DNA from: Mycobacterium sp. IS-1264
GTDB lineage: Bacteria > Actinomycetota > Actinomycetes > Mycobacteriales > Mycobacteriaceae
Direction of reading: 5' to 3'
NCBI RefSeq assembly: GCF_001954195.1
Contig: NZ_MBES01000005.1
Location: 1 to 64,000 of the forward strand
DNA: 64,000 nt
In this document: piece after piece, positions 8,777 to 18,261 of the stretch
Layout: every line of letters begins with the position of its first letter
Numbering within the stretch: position 1 is the first letter of the stretch
Program-made: the position numbers and the translations under genes
The notes under the pieces: model-generated
What the model was told of the DNA's origin: nothing
The model's input: the letters and a program-made list of their open reading frames with translations, nothing else
Databases searched by the model: none

Positions 8777-9961
8777 ATGCCCGCAGCACCCGCATTAGCC
8801 AACGTCGAGGACGTGGTGCGGCGTCGCGGATCCGACCTGGTCGAGCTGTCCCACGCCATCCACGCCGAGCCCGAGCTGGCGTTCGCCGAGCATCGCAGCT
8901 GCGCCAAGGCGCAGACACTGGTCGCCGAGCGTGGTTTCCAGATCACCGCGCGGCCCGGAGGTTTGGAGACGGCCTTTCGCGCCGACTTCGGCAGCGGACC
9001 GCTGGTGGTCGGGATCTGCGCCGAGTACGACGCGCTGCCCGAGATCGGGCACGCGTGCGGGCACAACATCATCGCGGCCTCGGCGGTGGGGACCGCGCTG
9101 GCGCTGGCCGAGGTGGCCGACGAGCTGGGCCTGACGGTGTCGCTGCTGGGAACTCCCGCCGAGGAGGCCGGCGGCGGCAAGGAGCTGCTGCTGCAAGCCG
9201 GGGTGTTCGACGACGTCGCGGTCGCGGTGATGGTGCATCCGGGGCCGGCCGACATCGCCGGGGCCCGCTCGCTGGCGCTGTCCGAAGCGGTCGTCGACTA
9301 CCGCGGCAAGGAATCCCATGCCGCCGTCGCGCCGCACCTGGGGATCAACGCCGCCGACGCCGTCACCGTCGCGCAGGTCGCCGTCGGGCTGCTGCGCCAA
9401 CAACTGGCACCGGGGCAGCTGGTGCACGGGATCGTCACCAACGGCGGACAGGCCGTCAACGTCATCCCCGGCCATGCGACGTTGCAGTACGCGATGCGGG
9501 CGGTCGAATCGGATTCGCTGCGAGAGCTGGAGGGCCGGATGTTCGCGTGCTTTTCCGCGGGCGCGCTGGCCACCGGCTGCGAATACGAAATCAACCAGCC
9601 CGCACCGCCGTACGCCGAGCTCAAACCCGACCGATGGCTGGCGGGCGTCTTCCGCGACGAGATGCGCCGGCTGGGCCGCAACCCGGTCGGCCCCGAGATC
9701 GAGGACGCGCTGCCGATGGGCAGCACCGACATGGGCAACGTGACGCAGGTGTTGCCCGGGATCCACCCGATCATCGGCGTCGACGCCGGTGGCGCCACGG
9801 TTCACCAGCGCGCCTTTGCCGCCGCGGCCGCCGGTCCCAGCGCCGATCGTGCGGTTGTCGACGGCGCAATCATGTTGGCGCGCACCGTCGTTCACCTCGC
9901 CGAGTCGCCCGATGAACGCGACCGGGTGCTCGCGGCGCGGGAGAGACGGGCGGCGTCATGA
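8777..9961 (+). CDS. amiB1: M20-family amidohydrolase AmiB1
   Basis: The product is 394 residues of the M20D metallopeptidase/aminoacylase family. Metal-binding and catalytic motifs include EYDALPEIGHACGHN and GTPAEEAGGGK. The dimerisation-domain segment HAAVAPHLGINAADAV is also typical. Enzymes of this group hydrolyse N-acyl amino acids or amide-linked peptides in the cytosol; the native substrate is unknown. It corresponds to Rv3306c and overlaps the next gene amiA1 by ATGA, so the pair should be translationally coupled. Confidence 0.92.
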   Translation: MPAAPALANVEDVVRRRGSDLVELSHAIHAEPELAFAEHRSCAKAQTLVAERGFQITARPGGLETAFRADFGSGPLVVGICAEYDALPEIGHACGHNIIAASAVGTALALAEVADELGLTVSLLGTPAEEAGGGKELLLQAGVFDDVAVAVMVHPGPADIAGARSLALSEAVVDYRGKESHAAVAPHLGINAADAVTVAQVAVGLLRQQLAPGQLVHGIVTNGGQAVNVIPGHATLQYAMRAVESDSLRELEGRMFACFSAGALATGCEYEINQPAPPYAELKPDRWLAGVFRDEMRRLGRNPVGPEIEDALPMGSTDMGNVTQVLPGIHPIIGVDAGGATVHQRAFAAAAAGPSADRAVVDGAIMLARTVVHLAESPDERDRVLAARERRAAS

Positions 9962-11142
9962 GCCTGGTCGACACCGCCGAGTCGTGGCTGGCCGCACACC
10001 ACGAAGACCTGATCGAGTGGCGCCGCCACATCCATCGCTACCCGGAGCTGGGCCGGCAGGAGTACGCCACCACGCAGTTCGTCGCCGAGCGGTTGGCCGA
10101 TGCGGGGCTCAACCCCAAGGTCCTGCCCGGCGGTACGGGCCTGACGTGTGATTTCGGTCCCGACCACGAGCCGAGAATCGCGCTGCGGGCCGACATGGAC
10201 GCGCTGCCGATGGCCGAGCTGACCGGCGCGCCCTACACCTCGACGATGCCCAACGTCGCGCACGCCTGTGGGCATGACGCGCACACCGCGATCCTGCTGG
10301 GCACCGCGCTGTCGCTGGCGTCGGTGCCCGAGCTGCCGGTCGGGGTGCGGCTGATCTTCCAGGCCGCCGAGGAGTTGATGCCCGGCGGCGCGATTGACGC
10401 GATCGCCGCCGGGGCGCTGACCGGGGTGTCGCGGATCTTCGCGCTGCATTGCGATCCCCGGCTGGAAGTCGGCAAGGTCGCGGTGCGGCAGGGCCCCATC
10501 ACGTCGGCCGCCGACCAGATCGAGATCACGCTGTATTCGCCGGGCGGGCATACCTCGCGGCCGCACCTGACCGCCGACCTGGTCTACGGGCTGGGCACGC
10601 TGATCACCGGGCTGCCCGGGGTGCTGTCGCGGCGCATCGACCCGCGCAACGGCACCGTGTTGGTGTGGGGCGCGGTCAATGCCGGCGTGGCGGCCAATGC
10701 CATTCCGCAATCCGGCGTGCTGGCCGGCACCGTGCGCACCGCCAGCCGGCAGACGTGGGTTGGCCTGGAGGAGTTCATCCGCGAGGCCGTGGGCGCGCTG
10801 CTGTCGCCGCTGGCGATCGAACACACGCTGCAATACCGGCGCGGGGTGCCGCCGGTGGTCAACGAGGAAGTCTCGACCCGCATCCTCATGCATGCGATCG
10901 AAGCCGTCGGCCCTGATGTGCTGTCCGACACCCGGCAGTCCGGCGGCGGCGAGGATTTCTCCTGGTATCTGGAGGAAATCCCCGGCGCGATGGCGCGACT
11001 GGGCGTGTGGTCCGGCGTGGGACCGCAGTTGGACCTGCACCAGCCGACATTCGACCTCGACGAACGGTCCCTGGCGATCGGGCTGCGCGTGATGGTCAAC
11101 ATCATCGAGCAGACCGCCGTCGTCGAGTCGGCCCTGTTCTAA
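9958..11142 (+). CDS. amiA1: M20-family amidohydrolase AmiA1
   Basis: The product is 394 residues and a paralogue of amiB1. Metal-site motifs are ALRADMDALPM, HACGHDAH and FQAAEELMPGGA, plus SGGGEDFSWY near the C-terminus. It is expected to be a cytosolic N-acyl amino acid or peptide amidohydrolase, equivalent to Rv3305c. The ATG lies inside the end of amiB1 (ATGA overlap). The stop overlaps the last 4 bases of the convergent gene at 11139-11618. Confidence 0.92.
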   Translation: MSLVDTAESWLAAHHEDLIEWRRHIHRYPELGRQEYATTQFVAERLADAGLNPKVLPGGTGLTCDFGPDHEPRIALRADMDALPMAELTGAPYTSTMPNVAHACGHDAHTAILLGTALSLASVPELPVGVRLIFQAAEELMPGGAIDAIAAGALTGVSRIFALHCDPRLEVGKVAVRQGPITSAADQIEITLYSPGGHTSRPHLTADLVYGLGTLITGLPGVLSRRIDPRNGTVLVWGAVNAGVAANAIPQSGVLAGTVRTASRQTWVGLEEFIREAVGALLSPLAIEHTLQYRRGVPPVVNEEVSTRILMHAIEAVGPDVLSDTRQSGGGEDFSWYLEEIPGAMARLGVWSGVGPQLDLHQPTFDLDERSLAIGLRVMVNIIEQTAVVESALF

Positions 11143-11618
11143 GCGGAGGTTCCCGGGCCGATGTTGCGGGCCGGGCGGGTTCGCAGGTCGTGTACGTAAT
11201 CGCTTGGGGCGCCGGCGATTTCGGCGGCATCGGCCATAACGCCGAGATAGCGCGCCGACGGCAGGCCACCCTCCCACGCGTCCAGCACATACAGCCACGC
11301 GAGCACGGGATCGGTGGTGGTGTCGGAGGACAGCCGTTCGACGCGGCAGCGAATTTTCTTGTGCACGCCGAACTCCGAGCCCTCCCAGCGGTCGAGGTTC
11401 TTCTCGTCTGCCGGCGTCATGTCGTATAGGACGACGAACACCTTCGAATTCGGGTCCTCGACGATCGTGGCCAGGGCCCCTTCCCAGCCGATGTCCTCGC
11501 CGCCGAACGTCAGCCGCCAGCCCGGCAGCCAGCCGGTTCCGGCCATCGGCGAGTGGGGTGCACGCTGCAGCATCTGCTCGGGATGCATGTTCGATCCGTA
11601 GGCGGCGTAGAGCGGCAC
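11139..11618 (-). CDS. gamma-glutamylcyclotransferase-like protein (Rv3304-like)
   Basis: The product is 159 residues with the AIG2/GGCT fold: the N-terminal YAAYGSNMHPEQM loop binds the gamma-glutamyl moiety, and an acidic segment LDRWEGSEFGVHKK carries the likely catalytic Glu. Such enzymes or relatives release 5-oxoproline from gamma-glutamyl compounds, but the activity is not established for this mycobacterial group. I chose GTG at 11618 because it gives the length I recall for Rv3304; GTG at 11639 adds seven residues. It is a single gene, convergent with amiA1 and divergent from lpdA. Confidence 0.8.
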   Translation of the reverse strand: MPLYAAYGSNMHPEQMLQRAPHSPMAGTGWLPGWRLTFGGEDIGWEGALATIVEDPNSKVFVVLYDMTPADEKNLDRWEGSEFGVHKKIRCRVERLSSDTTTDPVLAWLYVLDAWEGGLPSARYLGVMADAAEIAGAPSDYVHDLRTRPARNIGPGTSA

Positions 11619-11721
11619 GGGAAAAAGCTTAAACGGCACACCCGCAACCGGTATTCATCCGAGCGCCGTCCGTTCCACGCCGCGCTGCGGCGAGCGGCCT
11701 CGTCCCGATAGGTTAAGGACC

Positions 11722-13137
11722 GTGGTAACGCGCATCGTGATCCTCGGCGGAGGCCCGGCCGGTTACGAAGCCGCGCTGGTCGCCGCCACGTCTCATCCCG
11801 ACACGACGCACGTCACCGTGATCGACTCCGAGGGCATGGGCGGCGCGGCCGTGCTGGACGACTGCGTGCCGTCCAAGACGTTCATCGCGTCCACCGGCCT
11901 GCGGACGGAGCTGCGCCGGGCGCCCCGGCTGGGTTTCGACATCGACTTCGAAGACGCCAAGATCTCGTTGCCGCAGATCCACACCCGTGTCAAAACGCTC
12001 GCGGCGGAGCAGTCCGCGGACATCGCCGCCCAGCTGCTCGCCGTCGGCGTCCAGGTGATCGCGGGCCGGGGCGAGCTCGTCGACCCCACGCGCGGCCTGG
12101 CCAAGCATCGCATCAAGGCCACCGCCGCCGATGGCACCACCAGCGAGCACGAAGCCGATGTCGTGCTCATCGCCACCGGCGCCAGCCCGCGGATCCTGCC
12201 GACGGCCCAGCCCGATGGCGAGCGGATCCTGACGTGGCGGCAGCTCTACGACCTGGAAGCGCTGCCCGAGCACCTGATCGTGGTGGGCTCGGGCGTGACC
12301 GGCGCCGAATTCGTGCACGCCTACACCGAGTTGGGCGTGCGAGTGTCGGTCGCGGCCAGCCGGGACCGGGTGCTGCCGTACGAGGACGCCGACGCCGCGC
12401 TCGTGCTGGAAGAGTCGTTCGCCGAACGCGGGGTTCAGCTGTTCAAGCACGCGCGCGCCGAGTCGGTCACCCGCACCGACGCGGGGGTGTTGGTCACCAT
12501 GACGGATGGCCGCACCGTCGAGGGCAGCCACGCGCTGATGACCATCGGATCGGTTCCCAACACCGGCGGACTGGGCCTGGAAAGGGTCGGCATCGAGCTG
12601 GGACGCGGCAATTACCTGACCGTGGACCGGGTTTCGCGCACCTCGGTGCCCGGGATCTATGCGGCGGGAGACTGCACGGGTCTGTTGCTGTTGGCGTCGG
12701 TCGCCGCCATGCAGGGCCGGATCGCGATGTATCACGCGCTGGGGGAGGGCGTGAGCCCGATCCGGCTGCGCACGGTCGCCGCGACGGTGTTCACCCGCCC
12801 GGAGATCGCCGCGGTCGGGGTGCCGCAGTCGATGATCGACGACGGTTCGGTGCCCGCGCGGACCATCATGCTGCCGCTGCGGACCAACGCGCGGGCGAAG
12901 ATGTCGGGCCTGCGGCAGGGCTTCGTCAAGGTCTTCTGCCGCCGCTCCACCGGCGTGGTGATCGGCGGCGTGGTGGTGGCCCCGATCGCGTCCGAGCTGA
13001 TCCTGCCGATCGCCGTCGCCGTGCAAAACCGCATCACCGTCAACGAGTTGGCGCAGACGCTGGCCGTGTACCCGTCGTTGTCGGGGTCGATCACCGAGGC
13101 GGCCCGGCGGCTGATGGCGCACGACGATCTCGACTGA
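11722..13137 (+). CDS. lpdA: LpdA, flavin disulfide-reductase family NAD(P)H quinone reductase
   Basis: The product is 471 residues with an N-terminal FAD site (VILGGGPAGYEAA), an NAD(P)-binding site (IVVGSGVTGAEF), the FAD-linked YAAGDCTG and a C-terminal dimerisation domain. It looks like lipoamide dehydrogenase but lacks the redox disulfide: the first Cys position is Ala43 and only Cys48 remains, and the usual C-terminal His-Pro is Tyr-Pro. The M. tuberculosis orthologue Rv3303c has the same losses and is reported as an NAD(P)H:quinone reductase rather than a lipoamide dehydrogenase. GTG at 11722 follows AAGGA very closely. It lies 90 bp upstream of glpD2 on the same strand. Confidence 0.93.
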   Translation: MVTRIVILGGGPAGYEAALVAATSHPDTTHVTVIDSEGMGGAAVLDDCVPSKTFIASTGLRTELRRAPRLGFDIDFEDAKISLPQIHTRVKTLAAEQSADIAAQLLAVGVQVIAGRGELVDPTRGLAKHRIKATAADGTTSEHEADVVLIATGASPRILPTAQPDGERILTWRQLYDLEALPEHLIVVGSGVTGAEFVHAYTELGVRVSVAASRDRVLPYEDADAALVLEESFAERGVQLFKHARAESVTRTDAGVLVTMTDGRTVEGSHALMTIGSVPNTGGLGLERVGIELGRGNYLTVDRVSRTSVPGIYAAGDCTGLLLLASVAAMQGRIAMYHALGEGVSPIRLRTVAATVFTRPEIAAVGVPQSMIDDGSVPARTIMLPLRTNARAKMSGLRQGFVKVFCRRSTGVVIGGVVVAPIASELILPIAVAVQNRITVNELAQTLAVYPSLSGSITEAARRLMAHDDLD

Positions 13138-13227
13138 ACGCCACTCAAAGGCGTCCGACGAACTAGCCTGGGGAGCAGTCCTACCGACGAGTAACTGACG
13201 GGAACCCCCGATGAGGAGTCTTTTGCC

Positions 13228-14982
13228 GTGAGTGACCCGATCCATGCGCCGACCGAACAGACCTGGCCGGCGTCCGTGCTCGGACCGCAGCAGCGCGAGG
13301 TGGCCTGGGAGCGGCTTGGCACCGAGCAGTTCGACGTGGTGGTCATCGGCGGCGGCGTGGTGGGCGCCGGGTGCGCGCTGGACGCCGCGACCCGCGGGCT
13401 CAAGGTGGCGCTGGTCGAGGCGCGCGACCTGGCGTCGGGCACGTCGAGCCGCTCGTCGAAGATGTTTCACGGTGGGCTGCGCTACCTCGAACAGCTGGAA
13501 TTCGGGCTGGTACGCGAGGCGCTCTACGAGCGCGAGCTGTCGCTGACCACGCTGGCGCCCCATTTGGTCAAGCCGCTGCCGTTCCTGTTTCCGCTCACCA
13601 AGCGGGTCTGGGAACGCCCCTACATCGCGGCGGGCATCTTCCTCTACGACCGGCTCGGCGGCGCGAAATCGGTTCCGGCGCAAAAACATTTGACCCGCGC
13701 CGGGGCGCTGCGGCTGAGCCCCGGCCTGAAACGCAGCTCGCTCATCGGCGGCATCCGCTACTACGACACCGTCGTCGACGACGCCCGGCACACCATGACG
13801 GTCGCGCGCACCGCGGCGCATTACGGCGCGGTGGTGCGATCGTCCACCCAGGCGGTCGGATTGCTGCGCGACGGCGACCGGGTGATCGGCGTGCGCGTCC
13901 GCGACTCCGAGGACGGCGCGATCACGGAGGTCCGCGGCCACGTCGTGGTCAACGCGACCGGGGTGTGGACCGACGAGATTCAGGCATTGTCAAAGCAGCG
14001 CGGGCGATTCCAGGTGCGCGCGTCCAAGGGTGTGCACGTGGTGGTGCCGCGCGACCGGATCGTCAGCGACGTCGCGATGATCCTGCGCACCGAGAAATCC
14101 GTGATGTTCATCATCCCGTGGGGCAATCACTGGATCATCGGAACCACGGACACCGATTGGAATCTCGACCTGGCCCATCCCGCGGCCACCAAGGCCGACA
14201 TCGACTACATCCTCGGCACCGTCAACAGCGTGCTGGCCACGCCGCTGACGCACGCCGACATCGACGGCGTGTACGCGGGGCTGCGCCCGTTGCTCGCGGG
14301 GGAGAGCGACGACACCTCGAAGCTGTCCCGGGAACACGCGGTGGCGGTGCCCGCGGCGGGCCTGGTGGCCATCGCCGGTGGCAAGTACACGACCTACCGG
14401 GTGATGGCGGCCGACGCGATCGACGCTGCGGCCCAATACGTTCCGGCCCGGGTCGCGCCGTCGATCACGGAGAAGGTGAGCCTGCTGGGCGCCGACGGCT
14501 ACTTCGCGCTGATCAATCAGGCCGAACACGTCGGTGCGCTGCAGGGTCTGCACCCCTACCGGGTGCGCCACCTGCTCGACCGCTATGGCTCGCTGATCGG
14601 CGACGTGCTGGAGATGGCGGGCGAAACCCCCGGCCTGCTCAGCCCGATCAAGGAAGCCCCCGGCTACCTGCGGGTCGAGGCCGTGTACGCGGCGGCCGCC
14701 GAGGGCGCGCTACATCTGGAGGACATCCTGGCCCGCCGGATGCGCATCTCGATCGAGTATTCGCACCGCGGCGTCGACTGTGCCCGGGAGGTGGCCGACC
14801 TCGTCGCCCCGGTGCTGGGGTGGAGCGCCGAGGACGTCGACCGCGAGGTCGCGAACTACACCGCCCGGGTGGAGGCCGAGATCCTGTCGCAGGCGCAGCC
14901 CGACGACGTGTCGGCCGACGAGTTGCGCGCCAGCGCGCCCGAGGCCCGCGCCGAGATCCTCGAGCCGGTGCCGCTCAATTGA
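13228..14982 (+). CDS. glpD2: glycerol-3-phosphate dehydrogenase (FAD) GlpD2
   Basis: The product is 584 residues. It oxidises glycerol 3-phosphate to dihydroxyacetone phosphate and passes electrons to the quinone pool at the membrane. Visible features are the FAD site VVIGGGVVGAGCALDAATRG, the substrate-site SSRSSKMFHGGLRYLEQ and IIGTTDTDW, and a C-terminal DAO_C domain. GTG at 13228 follows GAGGAG at good spacing. It corresponds to Rv3302c. The neighbouring lpdA may share the redox context. In M. tuberculosis phoY1 lies next to glpD2, but here the pseudouridine synthase gene follows after 18 bp. Confidence 0.95.
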   Translation: MSDPIHAPTEQTWPASVLGPQQREVAWERLGTEQFDVVVIGGGVVGAGCALDAATRGLKVALVEARDLASGTSSRSSKMFHGGLRYLEQLEFGLVREALYERELSLTTLAPHLVKPLPFLFPLTKRVWERPYIAAGIFLYDRLGGAKSVPAQKHLTRAGALRLSPGLKRSSLIGGIRYYDTVVDDARHTMTVARTAAHYGAVVRSSTQAVGLLRDGDRVIGVRVRDSEDGAITEVRGHVVVNATGVWTDEIQALSKQRGRFQVRASKGVHVVVPRDRIVSDVAMILRTEKSVMFIIPWGNHWIIGTTDTDWNLDLAHPAATKADIDYILGTVNSVLATPLTHADIDGVYAGLRPLLAGESDDTSKLSREHAVAVPAAGLVAIAGGKYTTYRVMAADAIDAAAQYVPARVAPSITEKVSLLGADGYFALINQAEHVGALQGLHPYRVRHLLDRYGSLIGDVLEMAGETPGLLSPIKEAPGYLRVEAVYAAAAEGALHLEDILARRMRISIEYSHRGVDCAREVADLVAPVLGWSAEDVDREVANYTARVEAEILSQAQPDDVSADELRASAPEARAEILEPVPLN

Positions 14983-15000
14983 GTCCCGATTGAGGCTGCG

Positions 15001-15861
15001 GTGAGGGCCGCGCCGCTGCCGGTTCGCGACGGGCTGGGGCCCGCGCGGGTGCGGCTGCGCGGCGGACCGGTGCTGGCCGAGCTGACTGCACGATTCGGCG
15101 AGCCGGCCCGCGCGAAAGTGCTGGCCGGGGAAGTCGTCGACGCCGACGGCGTGGTGGTCGACCACGCGACCGTGCTGCCCGCGGGCGCGGCCGTCTACCT
15201 GTATCGCGAACTGCCGCAAGAGGTTCCGGTGCCCTTCGACATGCCGGTGCTGTATCACGATGCCGACATCGTCGTCGTCGACAAGCCGCACTTCCTGGCC
15301 ACCATGCCGCGTGGGCAGCACGTCGCGCAGACCGCGCTGGTGCGGTTGCGACGGGAATTGGGGCTGCCCGAACTGAGCCCGGCGCATCGACTGGACCGCC
15401 TGACGGCCGGGGTGCTGCTGTTCACCGTCCGGCGCGAGCTGCGGGGGGCTTACCAGTCACTGTTCGCCCGCGCCAAGGTGCGCAAGACGTATCTGGCGCG
15501 TGCGGCGGTCGATCCCGACCTGGTGCTGCCGCGGGTGGTCGCGAGCCGCATCGTCAAGCGGCGGGGACGCTTACAGGCGGTCTGCGAGCCGGGCACGCCC
15601 AATGCTGAGACGCTGGTGGAGTTGTTGTCGCCCGACGGTCTGTATCGGTTGACGCCGCGCACGGGACGCACCCATCAGCTGCGGGTGCACATGGCCTCGC
15701 TGGGGATACCGATCGCGGGTGATCCGTTGTACCCCAACGTCATTGACGTCTCACCCGGCGACTTCGGTACGCCGCTTCGACTGCTGGCCCAGCGCATCGA
15801 GTTCGACGATCCGGTGACGGGCTCGCGCCGCGAATTCGTCAGCGGTCGAGAAGAGCCGTGA
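15001..15861 (+). CDS. RluA-family RNA pseudouridine synthase
   Basis: The product is 286 residues. It carries the RluA catalytic motif HRLDRLTAGVLLF, in which the Asp isomerises uridine in rRNA or tRNA, and the downstream TGRTHQLRVHMASLG substrate-site motif. A short N-terminal region precedes the catalytic core. It corresponds to Rv3300c by position. The start is GTG at 15001, preceded by a weak GAGG; spacing of 18 bp from glpD2 suggests co-transcription. It ends 27 bp from the convergent gene at 15889. Confidence 0.9.
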   Translation: MRAAPLPVRDGLGPARVRLRGGPVLAELTARFGEPARAKVLAGEVVDADGVVVDHATVLPAGAAVYLYRELPQEVPVPFDMPVLYHDADIVVVDKPHFLATMPRGQHVAQTALVRLRRELGLPELSPAHRLDRLTAGVLLFTVRRELRGAYQSLFARAKVRKTYLARAAVDPDLVLPRVVASRIVKRRGRLQAVCEPGTPNAETLVELLSPDGLYRLTPRTGRTHQLRVHMASLGIPIAGDPLYPNVIDVSPGDFGTPLRLLAQRIEFDDPVTGSRREFVSGREEP

Positions 15862-15888
15862 GCCAATCGAAGTCGCGGATGTGTCCCG

Positions 15889-16230
15889 TCAGGATTTCGG
15901 GGGGTTCTCCCCAGGGCCTTCCTCGGGCGTGTACTGCGGGCAATATGCCTTGATGGCCGCGCCGACGAAGTAGCCGGAATGATAGGCGGGCATGGCGCTG
16001 CTGTTCAGCACGTCGTTCACCACATCGGCAGGCTTCGCCCCGTCGTCCAGTTTCTGGCAAACCATGTGGCCGGCCTCGATCGCATGCGAGGGAGAAACAT
16101 GGTCGGTGATGCCCTCTTGGTTGAGGGTCGCCAGGAACTTGTCGTCTTGGGTGTTGGCATGCGCGCTCGGGACCGCTGCCAGCGGTCCAAGCAAAGCGAC
16201 CGCCGCGGCTAGCAGAAGGCGGTGAACCAT
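15889..16230 (-). CDS. small secreted DUF732-type protein
   Basis: The product is about 113 residues. It has a signal peptide (MVHRLLLAAAVALLGPLAAV, cleavage near AHA-N) and a mature domain typical of the mycobacterial DUF732 family: DDKFLATLNQEGI, two Cys (in MVCQKL and KAYCPQY) and a helical repeat-like middle. Function is unknown; members are exported and often abundant. ATG at 16230 is fixed by GGGGAG about 8 bases upstream. It lies where M. tuberculosis carries atsB. A second DUF732-like gene is at 59033. Confidence 0.85.
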   Translation of the reverse strand: MVHRLLLAAAVALLGPLAAVPSAHANTQDDKFLATLNQEGITDHVSPSHAIEAGHMVCQKLDDGAKPADVVNDVLNSSAMPAYHSGYFVGAAIKAYCPQYTPEEGPGENPPKS

Positions 16231-16568
16231 TTCGGATGCTCCCCTGAAGTGAGATGGTTTTGCTGAAGCCATGTTGGTCCGCCAACGTGGGTGTTTCAGC
16301 TTCTACGGGCAATATTCTCCGGGGTACATCGATTTCTGACAACCGCACGCCCAGGTCAAACGGTAGTTGTACATATTTTGTTCACCCGCCGGTCAGGTTT
16401 TCGACAGGGCAAGAGCACCGCAAGCGCAGCGAGGTCACCGCGGCGCCGACCCGGTCGGGACCCGGTGCGAAATCAAAATCACGATGATCGAAGCGGCGGC
16501 CGCCGCGGGCGTGACGAAGCTCATAGGGTGGCGCTGCCCGACCGTCGGCCAATAGGTAATTTGACGAC
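16231..16568. other. intergenic region between a secreted-protein gene and lpqC
   Basis: This 338-bp divergent spacer must carry promoters for the minus-strand DUF732 gene and for lpqC. A short perfect hairpin, GTTGG-tccg-CCAAC, lies at 16273-16286, about 43 bases before the DUF732 start, and could be an operator. I see no convincing gene, tRNA or repeat. The central part is visibly more AT-rich than its flanks. Confidence 0.5.
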
Positions 16569-17486
16569 ATGCCATGGGCGCGATTGCTGTCGGTCAGCGT
16601 CCTCGCAATTTGCCTCGTGGGATGCGGCGAGCGCCACGTTTCGGCGGCCAGCTCTCGAGATCTGTCGGGGACGTTCCGTTCCGGCGGCATGGACCGCACC
16701 TACACGCTGCACGTGCCGCCAGGCGACCCCGTCGCGCTGGTGCTGAGTCTGCACGGCGGCGGCGGTACCGGGATCGGGCAGCGGGGTCTCACCGACTTCG
16801 ACACAGTCGCCGACGCCCACGGCTTGCTCGTGGTCTATCCCGACGGTTACGACAAGAGCTGGGCCGACGGGCGCGGGGCGTCGCCGGCGGACCGTCACCA
16901 CGTCGACGACGTCGGCTTCCTGGTCGCGTTGGTGGGCAAGCTGCGCAACGACTACGGCGTCGCGGTGGGGCATGTATTTGCCACCGGCATGTCCAACGGG
17001 GGCTTCATGTCCAACCGGCTGGCGTGCGAGCGCGCCGATGTGTTCGCCGCGATCGCGCCGGTGGCGGGCACGCTGGGCACCGGTGTGGCCTGCAATCCGT
17101 CGCGTCCGGTTTCGGTGTGGGAGGCGCACGGAACCGCCGATCCGCTGGTGCGTTTCAACGGCGGCGATGTGCGGGGTCGCGGCGGCGTCAGCCACTCGAT
17201 ATCCGCCGCCGCCATGGTGAGCAAGTGGCGCATTGTCGATGGGTGCCAAGGCGATCCGACGGCGGACGCGTTACCCAACGTCGGTGACGGCACCGTCGTT
17301 CACCGCTTCGACTCCACAGCGTGCGCGCAGTCGACCGAGGTGGTCTTCTATCAGATCGACAACGGCGGACACACGTGGCCGGGCGGCAAGCAATACCTGC
17401 CCAAGGCGGTCATCGGATCCACCACGCGCGCGCTGGACGCATCGGAAGCGATCGCGCAGTTTTTCCTGGCGCACGCACGCGACTAG
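16569..17486 (+). CDS. lpqC: lipoprotein esterase LpqC
   Basis: The product is 305 residues. The signal peptide ends in a lipobox (AICLVGCG), so Cys19 should be acylated and the protein anchored outside the membrane. The rest is a polyhydroxybutyrate-depolymerase/feruloyl-esterase-like hydrolase: oxyanion LSLHGGGGTG, nucleophile Ser in TGMSNGGFMS, and a His in NGGHTWPG. It probably cleaves short esters at the cell surface. It corresponds to Rv3298c. ATG at 16569 has only a weak purine-rich site. It converges on nei with a 6-bp gap. Confidence 0.92.
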   Translation: MPWARLLSVSVLAICLVGCGERHVSAASSRDLSGTFRSGGMDRTYTLHVPPGDPVALVLSLHGGGGTGIGQRGLTDFDTVADAHGLLVVYPDGYDKSWADGRGASPADRHHVDDVGFLVALVGKLRNDYGVAVGHVFATGMSNGGFMSNRLACERADVFAAIAPVAGTLGTGVACNPSRPVSVWEAHGTADPLVRFNGGDVRGRGGVSHSISAAAMVSKWRIVDGCQGDPTADALPNVGDGTVVHRFDSTACAQSTEVVFYQIDNGGHTWPGGKQYLPKAVIGSTTRALDASEAIAQFFLAHARD

Positions 17487-17492
17487 CCGGAT

Positions 17493-18248
17493 TCAGCGTT
17501 GGCAGCTGGGGCACCAGTACGTCACGCGCTCACCGCTGTCGTCGGATTCGATCCGCGTGCCGCAGCGACGGCAACCCTGGCCCGCCCGGCCGTAGACCCA
17601 CAGCTGGCGACCCGGCCGGGTGTCGCCGGTGGTGCAGCGATTCCAGCGTAACCGGTTGGCCCACAACATATCCCGGGCACGTGAGACCAGGCGGCGCGGG
17701 TCGTTGACCGCGCTCACGGGCGCGGTCGGCAGGTGTCCGCTGACGAAGCACAGTTCGTTGCAATACACGTTGCCGATGCCCGCCAGCACCCGCTGATCCA
17801 GCAGCGCCTCGGCGATCGGTCGGTCCGGGCGCGCCGCCAGGTTGGCGGCGGCAACCCGCGGGTCCCAATCTTGGCCCAGCAGGTCGGGTCCCAGATGAGC
17901 GACGACGTCGGTGTCGTGGTCGCGGTCGAGGACCTCCAGCACGCCGAGGTCGATCCCGACGGCCCGAATCCGACCGGCTTCCAGGATGATTCGGGTCCGG
18001 TGATCCACCCGCATCGGGCGGTCGCCGACCCGCCAGCTGCCGTCCATCTTCAGATGCGAGTGAATGCTGGCCCGCCCGACGCGGACGAACAAATGCTTCC
18101 CGCGGCTGAATACCTCGTCCACCACGTGTCCGGTGAGGTCGACGGTGGCGAACTGCGGCACCCGGATATCGCAGCGGGTCAGCGTCTGCCCGGCCAGCTG
18201 TTGCCGCAGCGTCGCCGCCGTATGCCAAACCGTGTCGCCTTCCGGCAT
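17493..18248 (-). CDS. nei: endonuclease VIII-like DNA glycosylase Nei
   Basis: The product is 251 residues of the Fpg/Nei family. It removes oxidised pyrimidines in base-excision repair. The N-terminus MPEGDTVW supplies catalytic Pro2 and Glu3. [10 protein letters not shown] and the helix-two-turn-helix GIGNVYCNE are present, and a C-terminal zinc finger uses CRRC and CPSC pairs. ATG at 18248 is required for the Pro2 catalytic end. It lies 13 bp downstream of lhr, as in M. tuberculosis (Rv3296-Rv3297), which makes a repair operon. Confidence 0.94.
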   Translation of the reverse strand: MPEGDTVWHTAATLRQQLAGQTLTRCDIRVPQFATVDLTGHVVDEVFSRGKHLFVRVGRASIHSHLKMDGSWRVGDRPMRVDHRTRIILEAGRIRAVGIDLGVLEVLDRDHDTDVVAHLGPDLLGQDWDPRVAAANLAARPDRPIAEALLDQRVLAGIGNVYCNELCFVSGHLPTAPVSAVNDPRRLVSRARDMLWANRLRWNRCTTGDTRPGRQLWVYGRAGQGCRRCGTRIESDDSGERVTYWCPSCQR

Positions 18249-18261
18249 TAGTCTGCCGAGC

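Noticed and set aside
11713..13941. 742-codon frame antisense to lpdA and glpD2
   Set aside because: High-GC codon bias creates it; residues are His/Arg/Gly-rich with no domain, while the sense frames are clear enzymes.
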